Assembly (NCBI RefSeq): GCF_003719335.1
Contig: NZ_RIAS01000003.1
Location: 310,001-374,000, forward strand
DNA from: Paenibacillus amylolyticus
GTDB lineage: Bacteria; Bacillota; Bacilli; Paenibacillales; Paenibacillaceae
Reading direction: 5' to 3'
DNA: 64,000 nucleotides
Shown: piece by piece, positions 33,945 through 42,608 of the stretch
How the letters are laid out: each line of letters starts with the position of its first letter
How positions within the stretch are numbered: the stretch's first letter is position 1
Translations under genes and position numbers: made by a program
The notes under the pieces: model-generated
Told to the model about the DNA's origin: nothing
Seen by the model: only the letters and a program-made list of their open reading frames with translations
Databases searched by the model: none

Positions 33945-35123
33945 TCAATACGTTTCATATATTAACTCATCCGAGATCTGGAGATCGCTATCGAATTCAG
34001 CATAGATATAGAGCTGCCCGGCTGGCGTATCGCCGGCATCAAATCCCAACTTTAAACTGCCATCCGCTTGAAATGCTGCATCAACCAGCACCAAAGTACT
34101 TACATCCTCGTCTGGATGAGCTTTACCAATCAAATGAAGCGCCTGCTCTCGCAGGACATGCCATTGTTTCCACGCCGCTTCAAAGAAACCCGATAACGCA
34201 GCCATAGCGGCCTTCGTTGAAATTTGTGCGTTAACTCGCAGTTCCCTTCCTTCATCCTGCAAATCCATACGATACATCGTCGTTTCATTATCATATTGGA
34301 ATGTACCCATGCCTGAAACTTCATGATCCGGTTCAATGATGAGATTATCCCCGTACTGCATGCGCTCCATCTTGGAATTATGACTCACGTCAAGTGATTT
34401 CAGCTTATTTTCAGAACAATATAACTCCACAAGTTCGGTATTATTGCGCAAATCCAGTTTACGAATATGATTATTGAAACAACGCACACTTTCCAGATGG
34501 TAATTGGAGCGGAGATCCAGACTTTTGAGTTGATTGTGATGACAGCGAAGCTCAAGTAAAGCAGGACAGCCGGTGACATCAAGTTCGATAAGATCATTGC
34601 TTGCACAATCCAAATAAGTTAGCTGCTCGTTATTGGCCATATCCAGTGAGAAAAGTGTGTTGTAGCTACAGGAGAGTCTCTGCAATTGCTTCAAATGCTC
34701 TACTTTCAGCTCAGAGAGCAGATTCCAGTTGCATTCAATCGACATCAGCTTGTGATTCTGCGACAGTTCCAGTTTACGCAGACGATTAAAGCTGCAATCC
34801 AGTGCTTCAAGTTCTGTATTGGAGTACAGGTTCAGCTCAACAATTTGATTTTCTCTGCATAATAACGTTTTCAACTTCAAATTATGTTCGACGTTCAGAC
34901 TGATCAACGCATTATATGTGCAATCGAGCATCTTGAGTTCCGTGAAATATTCAATCCCCTGAAGATTTTTCATACCGACTTTGGGAAGCTCCAGTGTCTC
35001 CACTTCACTCACATCTTGCGCCCGAATATAACCTCGTTGATCACAATAATTCGCTAATATGTATTGCTTGAAAAGTTCATCTGTAAAGGCATTTGTAATA
35101 TCCATCCCACCATCTATACTCAT
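33945..35123 (-). CDS. Cytoplasmic leucine-rich repeat protein
   Basis: A 392-residue protein with about ten tandem LRR units of 21 residues, with consensus LxxLDCSxNxLxxLDLxxN, at about residues 45-265. Most units have a Cys in the beta-strand position (LDCS, LRCH, LYCS). The N-terminal 40 residues and a C-terminal domain of about 120 residues (from YDNETTMYRM) are not repeats. No signal peptide or anchor, so it is probably intracellular. Function unknown; likely a protein-interaction scaffold. The start is preceded by GGAGGAG. Confidence 0.82.
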   Translation of the reverse strand: MSIDGGMDITNAFTDELFKQYILANYCDQRGYIRAQDVSEVETLELPKVGMKNLQGIEYFTELKMLDCTYNALISLNVEHNLKLKTLLCRENQIVELNLYSNTELEALDCSFNRLRKLELSQNHKLMSIECNWNLLSELKVEHLKQLQRLSCSYNTLFSLDMANNEQLTYLDCASNDLIELDVTGCPALLELRCHHNQLKSLDLRSNYHLESVRCFNNHIRKLDLRNNTELVELYCSENKLKSLDVSHNSKMERMQYGDNLIIEPDHEVSGMGTFQYDNETTMYRMDLQDEGRELRVNAQISTKAAMAALSGFFEAAWKQWHVLREQALHLIGKAHPDEDVSTLVLVDAAFQADGSLKLGFDAGDTPAGQLYIYAEFDSDLQISDELIYETY

Positions 35124-35345
35124 CTTGGAATCTCCTCCCTAACCACTTTGCATACGGTTCACTGTACATGTCATATCATGACTATTTTATGAGTTCTTTG
35201 AGAGGTTTTCAATGCTACCAGACTATCATTTCTGTACGATATCCCTTACCGAATCAACGTTTTTACCGACTTTGCTAAAAAAAGTATACATTTTTTTTTA
35301 TAACATGTTAGCATTCTTCAAGTAAGCATGATATCCAATTAGGAG

Positions 35346-35834
35346 ATGATAATCATAGATAAGAAAAACTTGTATCTCGAACAGCTTCGCCCCTTCCGTA
35401 TGGCATATGTACGTCAAACTGGACCTTATGGCCCTTCAAACATGCAGACAATGGAAAGACTGAAACAATGGGCGAACCAGAAAGAACTGCTAAAGGAAGA
35501 TGCCATACTGTATGGTATTCCTCAAGATGATCCTCGGATAACTATGCCAGAACATTGCAGATACGATGCATGTATAGTGATCAGCGATGATTTCAATCTT
35601 GAACAAGAGCCTGGCCTTGATATTAGCTTAGGAAAATCACCAAGTGGAAACTACCTGACGATCACGATTCCGCATACGGTTGAGGGTATTCAGAAAGCCT
35701 GGAATGAGATGATTCCACAGTTACACTTGAATGGCTATCGGATGGATAATACAAAACCTGTTATCGAAAGATATTGTCTTCCACTGCTTGATCAGCATTT
35801 ATGCGAGCTTTGTATTCCTGTAACAACTGATTAA
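35346..35834 (+). CDS. GyrI-like (AraC effector-binding) small-molecule binding protein
   Basis: About 162 residues resembling the GyrI/SbmC-like domain found at the C-terminus of AraC/MerR regulators. RPFRMAYVRQTGPYGPS at the start and RYDACIVI in the middle are typical of the fold's conserved strands. It has no DNA-binding domain, so it is a stand-alone binding or hydrolase-like member. The start is unusual: the AGGAG site directly abuts the ATG at 35346, so a slightly later start is possible. Role unknown. Confidence 0.7.
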   Translation: MIIIDKKNLYLEQLRPFRMAYVRQTGPYGPSNMQTMERLKQWANQKELLKEDAILYGIPQDDPRITMPEHCRYDACIVISDDFNLEQEPGLDISLGKSPSGNYLTITIPHTVEGIQKAWNEMIPQLHLNGYRMDNTKPVIERYCLPLLDQHLCELCIPVTTD

Positions 35835-35901
35835 AGCAAAAGAGTTTTAAATGTTTTATGTCAGGTCTAGTCTTTGATATTCCTTAAAACTGTATTTAAA
35901 C

Positions 35902-35933
35902 AGAAAAGTGACTTTCATCGAAGTCACTTTTCT
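35902..35933. terminator. Bidirectional terminator between GyrI-like and M29 genes
   Basis: AGAAAAGTGACTT-N8-AAGTCACTTTTCT, a near-perfect palindrome between convergent genes. Confidence 0.75.
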
Positions 35934-36001
35934 AAGTTAGAGCTGTTATTGACTGGATTTGAAAAAAATCGCAATCATCTTAATTGGATGTCTATTTCAT
36001 C

Positions 36002-37246
36002 TTAAAATGCCCAGTTTCCTTTGCGGAACACCGGCTCAATCGTACCGTCCTGCAACTCCCCGTCGATGTCCAGTTCCGCAGAACCAATCATGAAATCAAC
36101 ATGTGTCAGACTTACATTGCATTCATGTTTCAACAGTTCTTCATTCGACATCGCTGTGCCGCCCTTCATGTTGAAGGGATACGCACTTCCGACAGCCAGA
36201 TGGCAGGATGCATTCTCATCAATGCCGGTATTATAGAAAATACGATTTAAATTCGAGATTGGCGAATTATGTGGTACAAGCGCCACTTCTCCCAAATAAC
36301 GAGCACCTTCGTCTGTCGCAAAAAGGTTCTTCAGATGCTCTTCGCCAGAAGCTGCTGTATACGCAACAACCTGACCATCTTTAAATGTAATTCGCATCTG
36401 ATCTACGAGCTGGCCATTGAGGTTCAGCGGCATCGTACTGCTAACATAACCGTTTACACCGCTACGCTTCGGCATCGTAAATACCTCTTCTGTCGGCATA
36501 TTCGCGACGGTGTAGACCCCTTGTTTGTTTTCACTGCCACCACCGCCCCAGATGTGGTTGTCCACCAGTTCAATTTTCAGATCCGTACCTGGTGCACGAT
36601 AGTGCAGGCTCTTATAATTTTTCTGATTGAGTAATTCACTCATTTTGTTCAGCGTTTCGATGTGCTCTTTCCAGTTCTGTACAGCGTCTCCGCCGTCTAC
36701 ACGATTCATCTTGAAGATGGTATCCCACATCACGTTGATGCGATCTTCCTCCGGGATATCGGCAAATACTTTATTGGCCCATGCTTTGGTTGGCGCTTTG
36801 ATCAGACACCAGCTAATATCATGATTACGTGTATATTTGGAATATCCTTTGCGTGCCTCTGCTGCTGCTTTGGTCGCACGGGATACTTTTGTCGCTTCGA
36901 TTCCGTTGTACAAATCTGGATCAGGTACTTTAATCGTCAGTGTTGCTCCTCCAGCTTCGGCGAACCGTTCCATCATGTCGCCTTTCCACTTCGGATAATA
37001 ATCAAAGCTATCATCCGAACCATGCTCAAACCGGCTGCGTGTAATTTTATCGTCCTCGAAATCGACTTGTACATAGTTGGCTCCGGCCGCGTATGCTTTT
37101 TGGGCGATCAGACGCGTAAACTCCAGTGTTTCAATCGGGGCTGTTACCAGTAGGTCTTGTCCCTTCTGGATATTTACACCAACTTTAACTACTAATTCAG
37201 CGTATTGTTCCAATGATGTTGCAAAAGATTGTTCAAACGAGCTCAT
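36002..37246 (-). CDS. M29-family metallo-aminopeptidase
   Basis: About 414 residues, typical of AmpS/PepS/aminopeptidase T. Zinc-ligand segments are recognisable as PNxPT-like MPTEEVFTMP, the ENASCHLAVGSAYP segment (Glu/His) and NVSLTHVDFMIGS (His-x-Asp). It releases N-terminal amino acids in the cytoplasm with a two-metal site. I start at 37246 (MSSFEQSFATSLEQYAELVV), preceded by CAGGAGTGAAG; an upstream frame adds 16 unlikely residues. It has its own short promoter region. Confidence 0.88.
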   Translation of the reverse strand: MSSFEQSFATSLEQYAELVVKVGVNIQKGQDLLVTAPIETLEFTRLIAQKAYAAGANYVQVDFEDDKITRSRFEHGSDDSFDYYPKWKGDMMERFAEAGGATLTIKVPDPDLYNGIEATKVSRATKAAAEARKGYSKYTRNHDISWCLIKAPTKAWANKVFADIPEEDRINVMWDTIFKMNRVDGGDAVQNWKEHIETLNKMSELLNQKNYKSLHYRAPGTDLKIELVDNHIWGGGGSENKQGVYTVANMPTEEVFTMPKRSGVNGYVSSTMPLNLNGQLVDQMRITFKDGQVVAYTAASGEEHLKNLFATDEGARYLGEVALVPHNSPISNLNRIFYNTGIDENASCHLAVGSAYPFNMKGGTAMSNEELLKHECNVSLTHVDFMIGSAELDIDGELQDGTIEPVFRKGNWAF

Positions 37247-37358
37247 GTTAGCTTCACTCCTGCTTCGGTAAGATTCAAATTGCTGTATTCTCAAACATCA
37301 TCATATAAGATGCTATTTCTTCTTTAGCCTCTATATTGCTCTATACACAGTCCGCAAA

Positions 37359-38951
37359 CTAACCGTTGCGTTTTTCCTGCTCCCGCAGTTCAATGCGGCG
37401 AATCTTACCTGAATTGGTCTTTGGCAGATCAGATACAAATTCAATTTTGCGTGGATATTTGTAAGGCGCTGTCCATTCCTTCACATGTCTTTGCAGTTCA
37501 TGCGCGAGTCCCGTTGAGGCTTGGGAAGGGTCTCGCAGCACAACAAAGGCTTTGACAATGTTGCCCCGAATTTCATCGGGACTTGCAACGACAGCACATT
37601 CTTTCACACTCGCATGTTTCATAAGCGCTTCTTCTACCTCAAACGGCCCAATCGTGTATCCCGAACTGATGATGATATCATCACTGCGACCTTCAAACCA
37701 GAAGTAACCTTCTTCATCTTTTTTTGCCCGGTCACCTGTAACAAAATATTCCCCGCGCTGGTTCGCTTCCTTGCGACCCTCGTCCTCATAATAAGCACGG
37801 AACAGCGCCGGCATGTCCTTATGCACAGCAATATCTCCGACTTCGCCGGCAGGTAGTGGTTGTCCATCTTCGCCGATAATCTCGATCAGTCCCGGGGTAA
37901 TGGACTGACCCATGGAACCGATGCGCACAGGCGCATCCTTCAAACTGCCGATTAACAGCGTGCTTTCCGTCTGTCCGTAACCATCGCGGATTGTAAGATC
38001 GAAATGACGCTGGAAGATTTCAATCACTTCCTGATTCAGTGGTTCGCCCGCCGATACAGCGCTGCGAAGATGGGATAAATCAAAATGTCCGAGATCATCC
38101 GTTTTTGCCATCAGGCGGTATTCCGTCGGTGTACAGCAGAGCACGTTAATTTGATGCGCCTGCATCAGTTCCAGATAACGCTTCGGCTGGAATGAGCCGT
38201 TGTATACCAAACCTGTTGCCCCTCTTCCGAGTACCGACAGGAACGGGCTCCAGATCCATTTTTGCCATCCAGGTGCTGCTGTTGCCCACACCATATCGGT
38301 CGGCTGGATATCCAGCCATAACGTGGATGCAATCCGCAGATGTGCGTAACCCCAGCCGTGGCTATGTACGACGCCCTTTGGATTCCCCGTCGTGCCCGAA
38401 GTATACGCGAGAATGGCCATATCATCACGATGCGTCTGAACAGCATGCATTTCTTCCGGCTGATTCTGCATCAATTGATGCACGTTAACCCAGTCTTCTC
38501 CAGGAACAGTATGGTCTCCGTTAGGTGATGCAACGATACGATGGGCAAGTGCTGGCAGATCGGAATTCATTTTTTCCACTTCCGATGTGGTCTCAGACCA
38601 GACAATGACTGCTTTCGCCGATGAATGCCGCAGACGATATTCCAAATCTTTCGCACGCAGCATCTCTGAAGATGGAATCACAGCAATGCCAAGTTTCAGA
38701 CATGCAATATATATTACATAAGCGATAATCCGGCGTGGTACCATGACCAGCACCCGATCCCCTCTTACCAAACCAAGTTCACGCAGTCCTCCAGCGAGAC
38801 GGTTAGCCTGTTTTAACAAATCACCGTACGTAATCTCCTCTACTTCTTGCTGATCGCTGAGCCATCTAAGTGCAATCCGATCTGACGGGTGGTTCTCCAT
38901 CTCGGATGTCAGGTTATAGTTTTCAGGCGCAATCCACTGTTCAAAATTCAA
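37359..38951 (-). CDS. AMP-forming acyl-CoA synthetase
   Basis: About 530 residues of the ANL superfamily. ILAYTSGTTGNPKGVVHSHG is the P-loop, DGYGQTES is A5, TGDRAKKDEEGYFWFEGRSDDIIISSGYTIGP holds A7-A8, and KTNSGKIRR holds the catalytic lysine (A10). It resembles medium- or branched-chain acyl-CoA synthetases such as Bacillus YtcI/MbcS. The best site (AAGGAGAGG) lies six bases before a TTG at 38951, so I use that start rather than the ATG at 38972. A 220-bp repeat ends only 28 bases upstream of this start. Confidence 0.88.
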   Translation of the reverse strand: MNFEQWIAPENYNLTSEMENHPSDRIALRWLSDQQEVEEITYGDLLKQANRLAGGLRELGLVRGDRVLVMVPRRIIAYVIYIACLKLGIAVIPSSEMLRAKDLEYRLRHSSAKAVIVWSETTSEVEKMNSDLPALAHRIVASPNGDHTVPGEDWVNVHQLMQNQPEEMHAVQTHRDDMAILAYTSGTTGNPKGVVHSHGWGYAHLRIASTLWLDIQPTDMVWATAAPGWQKWIWSPFLSVLGRGATGLVYNGSFQPKRYLELMQAHQINVLCCTPTEYRLMAKTDDLGHFDLSHLRSAVSAGEPLNQEVIEIFQRHFDLTIRDGYGQTESTLLIGSLKDAPVRIGSMGQSITPGLIEIIGEDGQPLPAGEVGDIAVHKDMPALFRAYYEDEGRKEANQRGEYFVTGDRAKKDEEGYFWFEGRSDDIIISSGYTIGPFEVEEALMKHASVKECAVVASPDEIRGNIVKAFVVLRDPSQASTGLAHELQRHVKEWTAPYKYPRKIEFVSDLPKTNSGKIRRIELREQEKRNG

Positions 38952-38978
38952 ATGGAGCCTCTCCTTTATCATCTAATA

Positions 38979-39199
38979 TATATAAATTGAACAAGTTTAC
39001 ACATTCACTCCTATGACAGAATAACCTTCCTATCGCTGTTATCCCCAGATTTTTTTGATTCCCTTTTTAACGCGAAAAATCCGGTGATAAATGCGAAGCT
39101 TATGCTTACGATGTAGCTTTCTTACAGAAAGCTTTTAGCTTCGCTTCTCCAGTTTTTTCTGTCCTCTCCGTTTATGTGTAAAAATAGTTCATTTATATA
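38979..39199 (+). repeat. Structured interspersed repeat, copy 2 (221 bp)
   Basis: Same element as at 33.6 kb, slightly more diverged: TATATAAATTGAAC at the left and TAGTTCATTTATATA at the right end. It keeps GTTATCCCCAGATTTTTT, AAAATCCGGTGATAA, the AGCTTTCTT/AAGCTTTTAG hairpin and GTCCTCTCCGTT. It occupies the 5' leader/promoter position of the acyl-CoA synthetase gene. Confidence 0.85.
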
Positions 39200-39296
39200 A
39201 CGTCTTTATATTATACATCAAATCCTATGACCAGGTACTATGAACAACAACCTTTTTATAATAAGAACAGGACTTTCTCATTCCATTCGTGATTAT

Positions 39297-39662
39297 TTAG
39301 AGGTCACTTTCTCTGGAAGTCATGTATGCTGATGGGTTCAATTCTTCGCTTTCGATAACAATCGCTGTTAGACCGATCTTTGATATGGTTTCATGCCATT
39401 CTCCCTTTTCCCAAAAAACAGCTTCTCCCGCTTTTATTTCGATAAAATCATCGTTCCCGCTTCGGACCTTTCCTGCTCCTGTCATAATGAGCATCAGTTG
39501 CGGTGATACGGCCTGGTGGTATCCAACCACACCGTTAGCGGGGATATGCATACAGCCTATATGCGCGTTACCGCTCGTTTGAATGATCCGAGACATCACA
39601 AAATTCGAATCAAATTTCGTGATTGGCCTGCCGCTCTCGCGATCAAATCGATAAAACTCCAT
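39297..39662 (-). CDS. Small cupin-domain protein
   Basis: A 121-residue single-domain cupin. HIGCMHIPANGVVGYHQA and MIMTGAGKVRSGND form the first motif and EIKAGEAVFWEKGEWHET the second; some metal-ligand positions differ from the canonical HxH, so metal binding is uncertain. The start at 39662 follows GGGAG. It is likely a sugar- or small-molecule-binding protein; function unknown. Confidence 0.75.
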   Translation of the reverse strand: MEFYRFDRESGRPITKFDSNFVMSRIIQTSGNAHIGCMHIPANGVVGYHQAVSPQLMLIMTGAGKVRSGNDDFIEIKAGEAVFWEKGEWHETISKIGLTAIVIESEELNPSAYMTSRESDL

Positions 39663-39765
39663 GATGCATCTCCCTTTCTTGCTCATCTGATAACCTAATA
39701 ACGAATCATTCCAGTATAAACCTTATGCTACTCGATACGCCAGTTCTTCCCTTCTGAACATAAAA

Positions 39766-39797
39766 AGTACCTTTTCTCTATATAGAGAAAAGGTACT
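39766..39797 (-). terminator. Terminator after the aldo/keto reductase gene
   Basis: A perfect 32-base palindrome AGTACCTTTTCTCTAT/ATAGAGAAAAGGTACT followed on the minus strand by T5. It is 30 bases after the stop. Confidence 0.85.
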
Positions 39798-39826
39798 CAA
39801 TATAAAATATTATCTATACAAGACGT

Positions 39827-40831
39827 TTACCAAGGGATGTTGCCGATGCCGTCCAAAATCGTATCCATCTCACTCAGGTCTGCAGCTGTTAATTCAGGAG
39901 CATTGAGCGCAGCAACATTTTCTTCAATCTGCGATACTCGGCTGGCTCCGATCAATGCAGACGTTACACGGTTACCACGTAATACCCAGTTGAGTGCAAG
40001 CTGTGAAATCGTCTGTCCTCGTCGTTCTGCCACGGCTTGCAGCGCTTCAAATTTCGCGATACGTTCGTCGGTATAAGATTCTTTTTTCAGATTTCCTGTA
40101 GGATTCGCCCGTTCCGCTTTGATTTTGTCCACGTATTTGTTCGTCAACTGACCTCGACCGAGTGGGCAAAACGCGATAGAACCTACACCTTGCTCGCCCA
40201 GCACATCTTGCAAACCATCTTCGATCCAGCGGTTCAGCATGGAATAGTTCGGCTGGTGAACGAGACAAGGTGTTCCGAGCCGGCGCAGCATGGTCACTGC
40301 TTCTTGCGTCTGTTGTGCATTATAGTTGGACAAGCCCACATATAACGCTTTTCCTTGCCTTACGATGTGATCCAGCGCTGTCATCGTTTCTTCCAATGGC
40401 GTGTCTGGATCTGGACGATGGTGATAGAAAATATCTACATAATCCAATCCCATTCGGCGCAAGCTCTGGTCGAGACTGGCAATCAAATTTTTACGGGAAC
40501 CCCACTCGCCGTAAGGGCCGCTCCACATATGATACCCCGCCTTAGAAGAGATCAACAGCTCATCCCGGTAAGGACGCAGATGTTTGTGGTAGATCACCCC
40601 AAAGTTCTCTTCTGCTGACCCTGGGGGCGGCCCATAATTATTCGCCAGGTCGAAATGGTTAATACCGAGATCAAACGCACGTAAAATCATTTCTTCTTGA
40701 ATATCGAGCGTGCGATTGCCGCCAAAATTCTGCCATAATCCCAGCGCAATCTGTGGCAGCTTAATGCCGGATTTTCCTGAGCGAGAATAGCTCATATCAT
40801 CATAACGTTGTTCATTTGCAATATAAGGCAT
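39827..40831 (-). CDS. Aldo/keto reductase (YghZ-like)
   Basis: A 334-residue AKR beta/alpha barrel. DLANNYGPPPGSAEENFG (catalytic Asp and Tyr), SSKAGYHMWSGPYGEWGSRKN (Lys) and IFYHHRPDP (His) closely follow the YghZ/L-glyceraldehyde 3-phosphate reductase subgroup (AKR14). LIGASRVSQIEENV binds NADPH. It probably detoxifies aldehydes such as methylglyoxal or reduces sugar aldehydes. It is divergent from an AraC regulator that likely controls it. Confidence 0.87.
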   Translation of the reverse strand: MPYIANEQRYDDMSYSRSGKSGIKLPQIALGLWQNFGGNRTLDIQEEMILRAFDLGINHFDLANNYGPPPGSAEENFGVIYHKHLRPYRDELLISSKAGYHMWSGPYGEWGSRKNLIASLDQSLRRMGLDYVDIFYHHRPDPDTPLEETMTALDHIVRQGKALYVGLSNYNAQQTQEAVTMLRRLGTPCLVHQPNYSMLNRWIEDGLQDVLGEQGVGSIAFCPLGRGQLTNKYVDKIKAERANPTGNLKKESYTDERIAKFEALQAVAERRGQTISQLALNWVLRGNRVTSALIGASRVSQIEENVAALNAPELTAADLSEMDTILDGIGNIPW

Positions 40832-41044
40832 CGTTCATTCACTCTTTTCTGTAAAGTTGGTTAAGCAAGACCGTTAACACTCTTTTATCTTAGTCATTTT
40901 TCTGCATAAACGATATGGTTTATCACTACATTGATATGTAAAAATGATTGTTATATTTATACTCACACTTTAATTTATATATCATATATATCTTCATATA
41001 TGTTAAAATGCATGAATCAACTGATTCACATAGGAGTGAACGCA

Positions 41045-41881
41045 ATGATTACGTATATGTTCAAAAACACGCATTTTCAGGAGTTGCAGCTCCTTCATTA
41101 TGGTACGGAAGCCTGCACACCTGGGCACCACTTCGGTCCAGCAATGAGAGATTACTATAAAATTCATTATGTTCTGAACGGCAAAGGCACGTTTGAAGTT
41201 GCAGGGAAGACCTACCATCTACAAAAGGGCCAAGGTTTCCTGATCGTGCCCCATTCGGTGGTACATTATAAGGCTGATCAAGATGATCCTTGGGAGTATA
41301 GCTGGGTTGCATTTCAGGGCACGCACAGTGCTTCCTTTTTACATCAAGCCTCTTTATCGGAACAACACCCCATTTTTGATCTCGGTGACGAAGACGACGA
41401 GATGCGCTCCTGTCTGCACCGCATCGTTCACTCTCGCACGACTCATAAAGGCTGGGAGATTAGTATGACCGGATGGCTGTATCAATTCTTTGCGATTCTG
41501 ATCGATCATGCGCATGACGAAAACGCGCAGCCCACCGCAGATTATGGCAAAGAAGCTTATGTGACCCAGGTGATTGATTTTATCGAGATGAACTATGCCA
41601 ACAACATTACAGTACAGTCCATCGCCTCTCACATCGGCTTGCAGCGAAGTTATCTGTGTTCCCTCTTTAAAGATCAGATCGGAAGCAGCATTCAATCTTA
41701 TCTCGTCCATTATCGTATGCGCAGAGCAGCCGAGCTGACGCTTGATCTTAACCTGAGTATCGGGGATATTGCCCGTTCCGTGGGATATACAGACCAGCTT
41801 CTTTTCTCCAAAATGTTCAAAAAAGTGGTGGGTGAAGCTCCCACTTACTATCGCAAACACAAAACAGCACCTCCCTCATGA
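41045..41881 (+). CDS. AraC-family transcriptional regulator
   Basis: A 278-residue regulator. An N-terminal cupin-like AraC sensor domain (RDYYKIHYVLNGKGTFEVAGKTYHLQKGQGFLI, about 30-65) precedes two helix-turn-helix motifs at the C-terminus (ITVQSIASHIGLQRSYLCSLFK and LSIGDIARSVGYTDQLLFSKMFKK). The start at 41045 follows AGGAGTGAACGCA; earlier in-frame starts lie in the promoter. It is divergent from the aldo/keto reductase. The sensor type is used for sugars such as galactosides and melibiose. Confidence 0.87.
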   Translation: MITYMFKNTHFQELQLLHYGTEACTPGHHFGPAMRDYYKIHYVLNGKGTFEVAGKTYHLQKGQGFLIVPHSVVHYKADQDDPWEYSWVAFQGTHSASFLHQASLSEQHPIFDLGDEDDEMRSCLHRIVHSRTTHKGWEISMTGWLYQFFAILIDHAHDENAQPTADYGKEAYVTQVIDFIEMNYANNITVQSIASHIGLQRSYLCSLFKDQIGSSIQSYLVHYRMRRAAELTLDLNLSIGDIARSVGYTDQLLFSKMFKKVVGEAPTYYRKHKTAPPS

Positions 41882-41902
41882 TCCCATGTGTAGGAAGGTG
41901 CT
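41866..41902 (-). terminator. Hairpin between AraC and Asp23 genes
   Basis: AGCACCTTCCT and AGGGAGGTGCT pair on the minus strand and are followed by GTTTTG; it ends the Asp23-type gene and overlaps the AraC stop. Confidence 0.6.
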
Positions 41903-41927
41903 TACCTAATTAATAAGATTATACGAT

Positions 41928-42326
41928 TTACACGTTCTCAGGCATGGCAATGCCGACAACCTGTACTTTAACTTCTTTGACGATTACACCTGCCATCTGC
42001 TCCACAGCTTGCTGTACATTATGTTGCAGTTCCTGGCAGACCTCGTGCATCTTGCGGCCATACTGCACATTAATACGCAACTGAATCGATGCTTCATCAT
42101 TTTGAATATGAATGTCAATTCCTTTTTGAAGACTTTTGCCGCTGATGCTCTTGGCAAGCCCTTCCGTCAGGCCAACTGACATCGAAGACACTCCTGGAGT
42201 GGTTTGTGCGGCCATGCCAACAATTTTGGACACAACATCATTAGAAATATGGATTGTTCCAAGTTGCACCGCTGGAGGCGCAATATATTCTGCTTCCGTT
42301 ACACTTTTTTCAATCATTTCAGACAT
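41928..42326 (-). CDS. Asp23/Gls24-family envelope stress protein
   Basis: A 132-residue DUF322 protein. GTIHISNDVVSKIVGMAAQTTPGV is the conserved N-terminal strand-helix and GIDIHIQNDEASIQLRINVQYG follows. Members associate with the membrane through AmaP and respond to cell-envelope stress; no AmaP-like partner is adjacent. A strong AAGGAGAGG precedes the ATG. Confidence 0.87.
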   Translation of the reverse strand: MSEMIEKSVTEAEYIAPPAVQLGTIHISNDVVSKIVGMAAQTTPGVSSMSVGLTEGLAKSISGKSLQKGIDIHIQNDEASIQLRINVQYGRKMHEVCQELQHNVQQAVEQMAGVIVKEVKVQVVGIAMPENV

Positions 42327-42444
42327 AAGTTCCTCTCCTTATGATCTTTTTTTGTTGTTCTAAGTATGGATGTTATCCCTTCTATTCTACCATGGTTTAC
42401 GAGCAGTTACATTTCTGCCCTATGAGTAGCTCTCCTAAGGATTC

Positions 42445-42608
42445 TAGGGCGTGTCTCGAAACCTACTGAAGTGCATCTTTTACCCCCTTTTCGCCCCCTG
42501 CTACGTCACTTCCCCTTGAAGTGCCCCGGCACGCCTGCGGGAAACTTCCTTGCTTGGAACGAAAATTCGGCAAAATCTGCTTTCTTCAGCGTTTTCAGAT
42601 ACGCCCTA
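42445..42608. mobile_element. 164-bp MITE-like element with terminal inverted repeats
   Basis: TAGGGCGTGTCTCGAAAC (42445-42462) and the complement of GTTTTCAGATACGCCCTA (42591-42608) match at 15 of 18 positions. The interior is non-coding. Both ends carry TA, compatible with TA-target insertion of the IS630/Tc1 or IS5 kinds. The right end overlaps the stop codon of the AI-2E permease gene. No transposase in the window. Confidence 0.65.

Noticed and set aside
36662-37153. 163-residue antisense frame over the M29 aminopeptidase gene
   Set aside because: Pure shadow of a well-supported gene, Cys/Phe/Arg-rich and without family likeness.
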